This document shows positions 1 through 6,305 of a stretch of 13,012 bases of DNA, in pieces. This DNA comes from Rhodospirillaceae bacterium (GTDB lineage: Bacteria > Pseudomonadota > Alphaproteobacteria > DSM-16000 > Inquilinaceae). A program made the translations under genes and the position numbers. The notes under the pieces were generated by a model. It saw only the letters and a list, made by a program, of their open reading frames with translations. It did no database searches and was not told the origin of the DNA. The stretch spans positions 2,465 through 15,476 of the forward strand of contig JAGQRL010000310.1 of the NCBI GenBank assembly GCA_020425485.1. The letters run 5' to 3'. How positions within the stretch are numbered: position 1 is the stretch's first letter; every line of letters starts with the position of its first letter.

Positions 1-701
1 TCGGCGATTTCCGCCGCCCCCTTGGTGCCGGAATCGGTCACGCGGGCGGCCACCGCTTCGGCCCGGTGGTGGATCAGCCCTTGCAGTTCCGCCACGAAGC
101 CCGACAGCACCGGGGCGGCGGTGCAGGTGAGGCACGGCGCGATGAAGCCTTCGTCCAGCACCACGTTCTTGTCCGACCGCACCTCGATGATGCGGGCAAG
201 CCCGATGCAGGTGTAGCCGTCCCGCTCCTCGGTCTCCAACAGCAGGCGCAGGCGCAGCCGGCCCACCTGCAAGGTGGCGTGCTGGTCGGACCGCGCCACG
301 GAGTCCGCGGCATCGTAGTCGGCCGCGCGGTAGCGGGCCGGCGTGTGGACGGTATCGTCCAGCTCCACCTCCACGCCGCCCGGTTGGCGCACCGGCAGGC
401 CCAGATAGACCGTGCAGTTGCGCACCGAATCCGCCAGGTCCAGCGGTGCCGGATGGTCGGCGCCGTCGGGCAGCGTGAACGGCGTGCCGTCCTCGAACAT
501 GCCGGCCGCGCGGCTGATGGCGAACTTGCCGGCGGCCAGCATCTCCCGGTTGATCTGGAGATCGGTGACCCCCCAGGGATGGGCACGCGCCGCCGCCAGG
601 GCGCTGCGGACTTGCCATTCGGTATGGCGGTCGGCCTGTTGGAAGTGCTGGGTGCGGAGGAACATGCCCTCCGACCAGACGACCTTGTTATCCCAGGACA
701 T
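1..701 (-). CDS. tssK: TssK, T6SS baseplate protein (N-terminal part; gene runs off the left edge)
   Basis: TssK links the T6SS baseplate to the inner-membrane complex in the cytoplasm. The visible 233 codons begin with MSWDNKVVWSEGMFLRTQHF, which is the hallmark start of the TssK family (W-x-N-K-V-x-W-x-E-G-M-F-L-x-x-Q-H-F). A conserved stretch near residue 165 (YTCIGLARIIEV) is followed by a strand with DEGFIAPCL, also typical of the N-terminal shell domain. The reading frame stays open to base 1, so the C-terminal half and the stop lie outside the window; family members are usually around 440-450 residues. The start ATG lies 34 bases after the tssJ stop, with only a weak ribosome site, which suggests translation within a shared tssJ-tssK message. 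The tssJ-tssK order matches many T6SS loci, where tssL usually follows. Identification is secure. Confidence 0.96.
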   Translation of the reverse strand, partial: MSWDNKVVWSEGMFLRTQHFQQADRHTEWQVRSALAAARAHPWGVTDLQINREMLAAGKFAISRAAGMFEDGTPFTLPDGADHPAPLDLADSVRNCTVYLGLPVRQPGGVEVELDDTVHTPARYRAADYDAADSVARSDQHATLQVGRLRLRLLLETEERDGYTCIGLARIIEVRSDKNVVLDEGFIAPCLTCTAAPVLSGFVAELQGLIHHRAEAVAARVTDSGTKGAAEIA

Positions 702-735
702 GGAGGATCGGACCGTTGCTGACGGACATCTGGGC

Positions 736-1269
736 TTAGCTGGCCGGTGCGACGATCCCGGCGCCGCCGATCTGTACGGTCAGCCCGCTGAGGGATACGG
801 CCACCGCCGAGGTGGCGTTCTGCGGCACCGAGGTGACGGCGCGCCACAGGGCATTGTCGATATCGCGGAAGGCCACCATGACGCCGACATAGCGGGACTC
901 CGGCCCGAAATTCAGGGTCATGGAATCGCTGCCGCCGGGGCTCAGGGTCAGTTCTTCACGCCCAACCATGGCCGCGCCCAGGGTTTCCTGGTCGCGTTCC
1001 AGAAGCTGGAAGAAATCGGCCTGTTGGAATTCCGAGGCCGAGGTCAGCTCGTACACCCGCACCAGCACCGGCGCCGGCAGGCCGGAGAGTTCGGGATTGA
1101 TGGTGGCATCCGCCGCCAGCGACACGTTCACCACCGTCGGGGCGGGCGGCGGCGGCACCGTCTGGCATGCCGCAAGGGCCAGCAATGCTGCGAACGCCGC
1201 AGCCATGAACCCGAGGCCGCGCCGGGCCGAAACCCCCGAACGCAAGATCGCCGAAGCAAAAGCCGTCAT
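736..1269 (-). CDS. tssJ: TssJ, T6SS outer-membrane lipoprotein
   Basis: TssJ is a small outer-membrane lipoprotein that anchors TssM and so the T6SS membrane complex. From the chosen ATG the product has 177 residues. A basic N-terminus (RSGVSARR) is followed by a hydrophobic run and a lipobox, Leu-Ala-Ala-Cys, with the lipidated Cys at residue 35. Gln at the next position favours outer-membrane sorting. The rest matches the beta-sandwich TssJ family: VNVSLAADATINPELSG, PVLVRVYELTSASEFQQADF, then a late MVAFRDIDNALWR. The start at 1269 is preferred because GGGAGG (complement of 1280-1285) sits 9-10 bases upstream; an in-frame TTG at 1296 and an ATG at 1278 are alternatives adding 9 or 3 residues. 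It lies between the exported repeat protein and tssK. Confidence 0.93.
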   Translation of the reverse strand: MTAFASAILRSGVSARRGLGFMAAAFAALLALAACQTVPPPPAPTVVNVSLAADATINPELSGLPAPVLVRVYELTSASEFQQADFFQLLERDQETLGAAMVGREELTLSPGGSDSMTLNFGPESRYVGVMVAFRDIDNALWRAVTSVPQNATSAVAVSLSGLTVQIGGAGIVAPAS

Positions 1270-1406
1270 CAGTCCCATCCTCCCCAAGATAGCCAAGCCG
1301 CCAGTCTACACGGCTCCGCGAGAATTGCAGCCCATGGACATGCCGGGCAATGCCCTGTTTTGCCAGGATTGCCGCCGAATGCGCCGGAAGATGGGCTAAG
1401 TGACCA

Positions 1407-3017
1407 CTATTCGCTGGCGGCGGCCACGGTGGCCACGGCGGCTTCGGACTGGGTGCGCACGATGGCCCGGAGCACGCGGGCGCGCAGCACCGCGCTGTCG
1501 ATCGCCGCGGCCAGCGCCTGGGCATCGTCGTAGAGGCCGGCCGCGGCCATGGCTTCGCCGATTCGCGCACGCGGGCTGTCCGCACGGTCGGCATGGGCTT
1601 CGACGATGGCGAGTGCTGCTTCCCGCTGGCCGGCCGTGGCCAGGGCGGCCGCCACATCGCCCAAGGCGACGTCCCGCATCCAGACTTCCGGAATGTCGAG
1701 GGCGGCTGCCAGGGCCGCATCGGCGGCTGCCGCCACCTCGTCCGCCCGCCCGGCTTGCGACAGGGCGACGACGATGGCGGACAGGGCGCGGGCGCGGACC
1801 CCTGGGAACTCGACCGCCGCCACCGCATCCGTTGCCTCAAGCCAGTCCTCGGCCGGCACGCCTGCCTGCTGGGCCAATGTCACGGTCAGCTCCAGGTTCC
1901 GGCCGGCGGTGGCCTGCGCCATCGACTGAAGGGCGTCGGCCAGCAGTCCGGCACGGGCCTGAAGCCGGGCGGCCAGGGCCGGATAGTCGGCCGCCGTGAT
2001 ATCGCGGCCCAGTTCCTCGGCGACGTAGACCGGAGCGGCGGCCAGCGCTTCGGCGAAGGTCTCCCGCGCCCGATCGGTCAGGCCCAGTTCGGCCAGCGCC
2101 AGGCCGACGCTCATCATGGAACTGGCGCGCAGCCCCGCCTGCGTGCGCGCCGCATCCGGCCGGTCCTGCGGCACCTCGATGCTGCGGGCGGCGCTCAGCG
2201 CCTCGTCCAGCAGCCGAACCGCCTGCTCGCCATCGCCGGCCGCATCGTAGGCTTCGGCGACGGCGATCAGCCCGTCGATGGTGCGCTCGGCGGGGTCGAC
2301 CTGGTCGAGGATCGCTTGCGCCTCCTCCGGTGCACCGGCGCGGGCGGCGACGGCGGCGGCGTCCAGCACGTCCTGCGGGCGGGCACCGTCCAGGGTGCTG
2401 ACCTCTTCGGCCAGAGCCACGGCATCGGCGGATTCGCCGGCCCGGGCCATCGCGTCGCCCACGGTGAGGAGTCCCAGCAGGCGGCGGCGCGCATTGTCCT
2501 CCGCCCGCGCGATCCCTATGGCCTCGGTCCACAGCCCCGCGTCGGCAGCCGCCGCAACGATGGCCTCGCGGGCATCGATCCGGTCGGTGTTGCGCGAGAT
2601 GGTGTCTGTGAACGTCAGCGCGTCGAGCACCTGCTGGCGGGCGGTTTCCTGAAAGCCGGCGGCGGCGCGGGCGCGCAGCACCACCATCAGCGCATCGACG
2701 CGGTCTTCGGCGTCCTCGACCGTTTCAGCCTGCGCCTGCGCGTTGGCGAAACCGACCGCCGCGGCCTCGGGCGCGCCGACGGCGGCAAGTGCTGTGCCCA
2801 GGTCGCGCCAGGCAAGCAGCGCCTGCTCGCCCGGCGGGATCGTCTCCGCCACCGCCCAGGCGCCCGTCAGCAGTGCGCAGGGCTCCGCATGGTCGGCACA
2901 CCAGGCGTCGGCCTCCGGTGGCAGTGCTGCGGCGGGAGCGGCGAGCGCCAGTGCCAGTGCCAGTGCGGTGGCTGGGGCCGCGAGGGCGGCGAAACGGCGA
3001 TGGCGGCGTGGAGCCAT
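1407..3017 (-). CDS. Exported TPR-like helical-repeat protein of unknown function, inside the T6SS operon
   Basis: I do not recognise this as a named T6SS component. The 536-residue product starts with a signal peptide: basic MAPRRHRR, a hydrophobic Ala/Leu core, and a likely cleavage after APAAA near residue 31. The only two cysteines are Cys40 and Cys47 (WCADHAEPC), which could form a disulfide in the periplasm. The rest is Ala-rich helix with about eleven copies of an A-x-x-x-A-x-A-G-x-x-x-x-A pattern, at roughly residues 74, 114, 153, 186, 221, 251, 304, 350, 416, 452 and 486. Many spacings are 30-40 residues, as in TPR solenoids. The start at 3017 has a good ribosome site (GGAGG, complement of 3024-3028, spacer 6); a longer frame to 3071 lacks one and would bury the signal peptide. 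It sits between tagH and tssJ on the same strand, so a scaffolding role in the periplasm is plausible but inferred. Confidence 0.88.
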   Translation of the reverse strand: MAPRRHRRFAALAAPATALALALALAAPAAALPPEADAWCADHAEPCALLTGAWAVAETIPPGEQALLAWRDLGTALAAVGAPEAAAVGFANAQAQAETVEDAEDRVDALMVVLRARAAAGFQETARQQVLDALTFTDTISRNTDRIDAREAIVAAAADAGLWTEAIGIARAEDNARRRLLGLLTVGDAMARAGESADAVALAEEVSTLDGARPQDVLDAAAVAARAGAPEEAQAILDQVDPAERTIDGLIAVAEAYDAAGDGEQAVRLLDEALSAARSIEVPQDRPDAARTQAGLRASSMMSVGLALAELGLTDRARETFAEALAAAPVYVAEELGRDITAADYPALAARLQARAGLLADALQSMAQATAGRNLELTVTLAQQAGVPAEDWLEATDAVAAVEFPGVRARALSAIVVALSQAGRADEVAAAADAALAAALDIPEVWMRDVALGDVAAALATAGQREAALAIVEAHADRADSPRARIGEAMAAAGLYDDAQALAAAIDSAVLRARVLRAIVRTQSEAAVATVAAASE

Positions 3018-3023
3018 GATCGT

Positions 3024-3028
3024 CCTCC
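3024..3028 (-). promoter_or_regulatory. Ribosome binding site that fixes the start of the exported repeat protein
   Basis: The minus strand reads GGAGG, 6 bases before the ATG at 3017. It selects this start over the longer frame beginning at 3071 and places the signal peptide at the true N-terminus. Confidence 0.75.
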
Positions 3029-3095
3029 AGGTGCAGATCGACCTTCCCGACCCGTGACGGGGGCGGGGCATCGGCCCTAAGGCTGGATGGGCAGG

Positions 3096-4967
3096 TCAGA
3101 GCTTGCGGATCTGCTCGTCGTAGGCGCGGGCGAATTCGCGCCCGAGCAGGCCGTTGAAGTCGTCTTCCGCCTCACGGGCGATTTCGCCGTAGGTTTCGAC
3201 GAACACGTCCCAGTACTTCGCGCGGCGGGCGGCCGGCATCAGGTTATCCCACACCGAGGAGCCTTCCAGCCGCTCCCTGAGGGTTTCGGGATCGAACCGC
3301 GCGATCAGGTTGGACAGCGCCACCTGGAGCCCGGCCGCTTCGGCCAGCAGATGCGCCTTGATGTCCTTGAAGCCGTTCTCCACCGCCGCGTCGGCTTCCA
3401 GGAAGCCGCGGTGCGGCCGCACGAGCTGTTCCAAAGCCTGGTCGGCATCCACCACGAATTTCAGCGGGTTGTTGTCCTCCGCCCGGATCATGGTGCGTTC
3501 GGGCACCTGGAACTGTTCCTTCAGCGAGGCGCGCACCTGGAGGATTTCCACCAGCCCCTGGAGGGCCGCACGGAAGGCAGCACCGAAGCGCCCGGCCAGT
3601 GCCGCCGCTTCGTCCGGCGACAGGTCGGCAGCGTTGATGCCGGCCCCGGCCAGGAAGTTGGACCACGCATCGCCGCCGCCCGGCATGGGCTGCGGCCGCG
3701 GCGGCGGGGCGGCGGGCCGCGGCTGCGGCGCCGGTGCATCGAAGGAGCCCGGCAAGGGTTCGTCGAACGGCTCGTCGGGGATCGGCTGGGAGGGCTTGCG
3801 CTGGCCCTGGGACGGCTGCGATCCCGGCGAGATGCGCTCGCTGCGGGCCGACACCTTGGCGGGACCGAGATCGAAGGGCAGGTCATCGTCGCCGCCCTTT
3901 GGTGCCGGGCGCGACGGGGGCGTTGCCGGTGACCGGGAGGGCGGGGCGGCGGACGGCCCCGGCCCCATCAGGTCCTCGGTATCCCAATCGGCGGGCAGGG
4001 CACCGCCCTTGGCGGTATCGCGCCGGCGCAGCGGATCGGGGGCCACGAAGGCGGCGCGTTCCGACGGCAGGTGATCGTCCTGGGTGGGGGCGCCGGGATC
4101 GAAGCCTTCGTCCTCGCCCAGGAAATCGAAATCGGCGGGAATGCCGCGGCCGCCCGGCGCCGGCCCACCGCTCTGCGGTCCGGGGCCGAAATCATCTCCG
4201 GGGCCGAAATCGCCGCCGGTTTTCGGGCCGGGACCGGGACCGAAATCGTCGCCGGGCAGGGGACCGAACGGATCGTCGCCCATGTCCATCCCGCCGCCCG
4301 GGGGCACGGGGCCGGGGCCAGGAGCATCGATGCCGAAGGGGTCCGGCCCGCGCCGCTGGGTGCCCGGTGCCGGTGGCGAGAACGGATCGTCGGCGCCGCC
4401 CGGCCGCTCACGCGAGGCAGAGCCGACGCCGACGCCATAGGGATCGTCGCGGGCGCCGTCGTCGTTGCCCAACGGATCGTCCATCGCTTCGAATTCGCGG
4501 CCGCGGCCGCTGCGCCCGCCGGGCATGGGGCCCCCCGGCGCCAGCGAGGCGGCGTTGGGATCGAACGGGTCGGCGCCGAAGGGGTCGTCCATCGGCGGCG
4601 GCAGGTCGCCCAGCGGATCGTCGGCGGGCAGCGGGGCCGCCATGTGGTCGGCCGGGCTCAAGGAAATCTCGTAGGGGCCGAGGCGGATGCGGTCGCCCAT
4701 CGACAGGGGCACGCTGCTGCCCTTGCCCACCGGCGTATCGGAGTTGTTGACGAAGGTGCCGTTGGTGGAGGTGTCCACCAGCCGGTAGCCGCTGCCGTCG
4801 AACTCGATCACGCAGTGGTTTTTCGACAGGTAGCGCTGCGGGTCTTCCAGCACCCAATCGTTCATGGGGCCGCGGCCCACCGTCACGGTGGTGCCGTCGA
4901 CCACCCGTTGGGCGCCGGCACCGGCCGGCCGGCCGTCGGACGACGAAAGGGTCAGAAGCACGCGCAT
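3096..4967 (-). CDS. tagH: TagH/Fha, T6SS-associated FHA-domain protein
   Basis: FHA domains bind phosphothreonine. In T6SS loci, Fha proteins act in the cytoplasm as the read-out of the PpkA/PppA threonine phosphorylation switch. The 623-residue product has three parts. Residues 1-105 are an FHA domain with the expected signatures: GRGPMNDWVL at 31-40, LSKNHC at 47-52 (Ser48 and His51), and STNGTFVNN at 67-75. Residues about 107-432 are a long low-complexity linker rich in Pro, Gly and Asp, with repeated DDPFG-like motifs. Residues about 433-623 form a helical C-terminal domain typical of TagH (WSNFLAGAGI, then NNPLKF and a late KYWDVFVETYGEI). The start ATG has only a weak ribosome site. 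Fha next to tssJ/tssK is a common arrangement, but no kinase or phosphatase gene lies in the window. Confidence 0.93.
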   Translation of the reverse strand: MRVLLTLSSSDGRPAGAGAQRVVDGTTVTVGRGPMNDWVLEDPQRYLSKNHCVIEFDGSGYRLVDTSTNGTFVNNSDTPVGKGSSVPLSMGDRIRLGPYEISLSPADHMAAPLPADDPLGDLPPPMDDPFGADPFDPNAASLAPGGPMPGGRSGRGREFEAMDDPLGNDDGARDDPYGVGVGSASRERPGGADDPFSPPAPGTQRRGPDPFGIDAPGPGPVPPGGGMDMGDDPFGPLPGDDFGPGPGPKTGGDFGPGDDFGPGPQSGGPAPGGRGIPADFDFLGEDEGFDPGAPTQDDHLPSERAAFVAPDPLRRRDTAKGGALPADWDTEDLMGPGPSAAPPSRSPATPPSRPAPKGGDDDLPFDLGPAKVSARSERISPGSQPSQGQRKPSQPIPDEPFDEPLPGSFDAPAPQPRPAAPPPRPQPMPGGGDAWSNFLAGAGINAADLSPDEAAALAGRFGAAFRAALQGLVEILQVRASLKEQFQVPERTMIRAEDNNPLKFVVDADQALEQLVRPHRGFLEADAAVENGFKDIKAHLLAEAAGLQVALSNLIARFDPETLRERLEGSSVWDNLMPAARRAKYWDVFVETYGEIAREAEDDFNGLLGREFARAYDEQIRKL

Positions 4968-5102
4968 CGGCTTGGACTTCGGCTCCGTCCTGGTGCGATG
5001 GGGTCACCGACCGCTACGGTATTGCGGCTTGCCGCCGCAAGGAACCCCATTTCCGTCGGTCCAGACGCCCGCCGAAGACAGCGCCGTCTATGGGGCCAAA
5101 CC
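4968..5102. other. 135-base gap between the PAAR gene and tagH, containing a hairpin
   Basis: No open frame here looks like a gene. The main structure is a perfect inverted repeat at 5022-5040: a 7-base stem (TTGCGGC with GCCGCAA) around a 5-base loop. No T-run follows it on either strand, so it is not a classic intrinsic terminator. It may mark an RNA processing or stabilising site between the spike genes and the tagH-tssJ-tssK part. I see no convincing promoter for tagH. Confidence 0.45.
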
Positions 5103-5396
5103 CTAGAGCATGACCTTGGGGTTGCCCATGACGATGGAGCCGCCATGCATCGTCATGTCGCCCATGCGGGCCGCCGGCTGGCCGCGGATCAGCGCCTTGA
5201 AGTTGCCCATGGCGATCACATCCGGCGGACCCACGCAGGTGCACATGTCGCCCATCCGGGCGAGCGGCATGCCGCCCACCAGGATCGGGATGCCGCCGGG
5301 GGGCAGAATCGGGCCGCCCACATGGGGGATCGGCGGCACGGCGGGCGTGACCATCGGGCAGACATGCATGAACCCCACACAGGCAGCCGGTTGCAT
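5103..5396 (-). CDS. PAAR-domain protein, tip of the T6SS spike
   Basis: PAAR proteins form a sharp cone on the end of the VgrG trimer. They help pierce the target membrane and often carry effectors. This product is 97 residues and is almost wholly PAAR fold. Paired motifs PLARMGD (44-50) and PAARMGD (74-80) are followed by MTMHGGSIVMGNPKVML at the C-terminus. Likely metal ligands are among His11, His25, Cys52/Cys54 and His84, in line with the zinc site at the cone tip of the family. There is no N- or C-terminal effector extension, so it is a stand-alone tip. The start ATG has a purine-rich site (GGGAGAGG, complement of 5401-5408) 4 bases upstream. A longer open frame exists upstream but overlaps the neighbouring gene and is not used here. 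It lies 20 bases after the unnamed 235-residue gene, surely in one message with it and vgrG. Confidence 0.95.
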   Translation of the reverse strand: MQPAACVGFMHVCPMVTPAVPPIPHVGGPILPPGGIPILVGGMPLARMGDMCTCVGPPDVIAMGNFKALIRGQPAARMGDMTMHGGSIVMGNPKVML

Positions 5397-5416
5397 GGTG
5401 CCTCTCCCTCTCCGTC

Positions 5417-6124
5417 CTACAGGCCGCCGCTGCCGGCGGCTGCCTCGTCGCGGCCCTGGGGCCGGCCGTTGCCGCCATCGGCGATATCGAGACCGCACAC
5501 CAGGGCGGCGTGCAGCCCCGGATAGAAGGCTTCCGGGACGCTGCCGGCAGCGTGCATCACCGCCGCGAACACCGCGGTTCCGGTCATCCACGGCTCCGCG
5601 GGAATGTCCACTTCCGCCTTCGGCGCCATCGATCCGGTGCTCCAGCCGGCCGCCACCGCCGCCCAGGCGGACGGTGCTCCGGTGGTGCGGATGGCCGAGC
5701 CGCGGGCGAGCGCCAACTGGCGGTTTTCCTCCGTCGGCTTGCGCACCCAGGCTTCGGCCGCTTCCAGCGTCAGCACCACCTTGCGGTCGGGCTCCGCCGG
5801 CAGGAAGCGGCGGGCGACCACGGCAGCCCACCACACGCCTTCGCGCTTGGGGATGGCATGGGCAAGCGTGGCGCAGGCATCCACCCACAGCTTGGCCTTG
5901 ACCAGTTCCTCGATCATGTCGCGGGCGGAGAGGTCGCGCTTCAGCAGCGGCTGCGCCTTTTCGCTCAGCGGGGTGTTGTCCTCGATGTCGGCCATCTTGC
6001 GGCCGCCCAGCTTGGCCAGCGGCCCCACGTCGATGGCCGGCTGGTCTTCCGCCATCAGCGGCGGCCCATCGGCCGCCGGCGGCGGTGGGGTGGGAATCGG
6101 CTCGACTGCCGTCTGGTCCGTCAT
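5417..6124 (-). CDS. Uncharacterised T6SS-associated protein between vgrG and the PAAR gene (possibly DUF6931-like)
   Basis: The function is unknown. The 235-residue product has no signal peptide or clear membrane segment, so it should be cytoplasmic or secreted with the spike. Residues 1-35 are Pro-rich and disordered-looking. A helical core follows: LSARDMIEELVKAKLWVDACATL (66-88, helix-rich), then HAIPKREGVWWAAVVARR (89-106), whose WWA motif recalls the DUF6931 family that I associate with T6SS loci from memory. A later segment (PAEPWMTGTAVFAAVMHAAGS, about 175-195) is Ala-rich, and the C-terminus is Gly-rich. It is neither DUF4123/Tap, DUF2169 nor Eag/DUF1795 by any motif I can see. The start ATG has GAGGGG (complement of 6129-6134) 4 bases upstream. 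The position vgrG-X-PAAR with gaps of 45 and 20 bases is typical of adaptors, chaperones or cargo, so a role in spike loading is a reasonable inference. Confidence 0.85.
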   Translation of the reverse strand: MTDQTAVEPIPTPPPPAADGPPLMAEDQPAIDVGPLAKLGGRKMADIEDNTPLSEKAQPLLKRDLSARDMIEELVKAKLWVDACATLAHAIPKREGVWWAAVVARRFLPAEPDRKVVLTLEAAEAWVRKPTEENRQLALARGSAIRTTGAPSAWAAVAAGWSTGSMAPKAEVDIPAEPWMTGTAVFAAVMHAAGSVPEAFYPGLHAALVCGLDIADGGNGRPQGRDEAAAGSGGL

Positions 6125-6169
6125 CGCGCCCCTCTGATGCACATGGTCTGCCTGTTGCCGTGCCGCCGG

Positions 6170-6305
6170 CTAGCCGATCATCAGCATGCCGCCGGTCAGC
6201 GTCAGCATGCCACTGCCGCTCACCGTGGTCATCGTGCCCGAGACCGTGGTCATGCCGCTGGACGACAAGGTGGTCATGCCGCTGGACGAAATCTGCGTCA
6301 TCGAC
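6170..6305 (-). repeat. Imperfect tandem repeats coding the end of the VgrG needle
   Basis: The last 45 residues of VgrG consist of short degenerate units of about eight residues: SSSGMTTL, SSSGMTTV, SGTMTTV, SGSGMLTL, TGGMLMIG. At the DNA level a 20-base sequence, GTGGTCATGCCGCTGGACGA, occurs twice on the plus strand, at 6246-6265 and 6270-6289, a period of 24 bases. Such units fit successive rungs of the triple-stranded beta-helix. The DNA identity suggests a recent duplication of one unit. Confidence 0.8.

Noticed and set aside
1593..3080. A 495-codon plus-strand frame antisense to the exported repeat protein
   Set aside because: The minus-strand frame has a signal peptide, a good ribosome site and regular helical repeats; the antisense frame is Gly/Arg/Gln-rich with none of these.
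4071..5525. A 484-codon plus-strand frame over tagH and the PAAR gene
   Set aside because: It overlaps clear FHA and PAAR coding sequence, and its product is a compositionally biased shadow.
5103..5888. A 261-residue extended form of the PAAR protein
   Set aside because: The extension is Arg/Gly-rich out-of-frame reading of the upstream gene, and a good ribosome site precedes the internal ATG at 5396.
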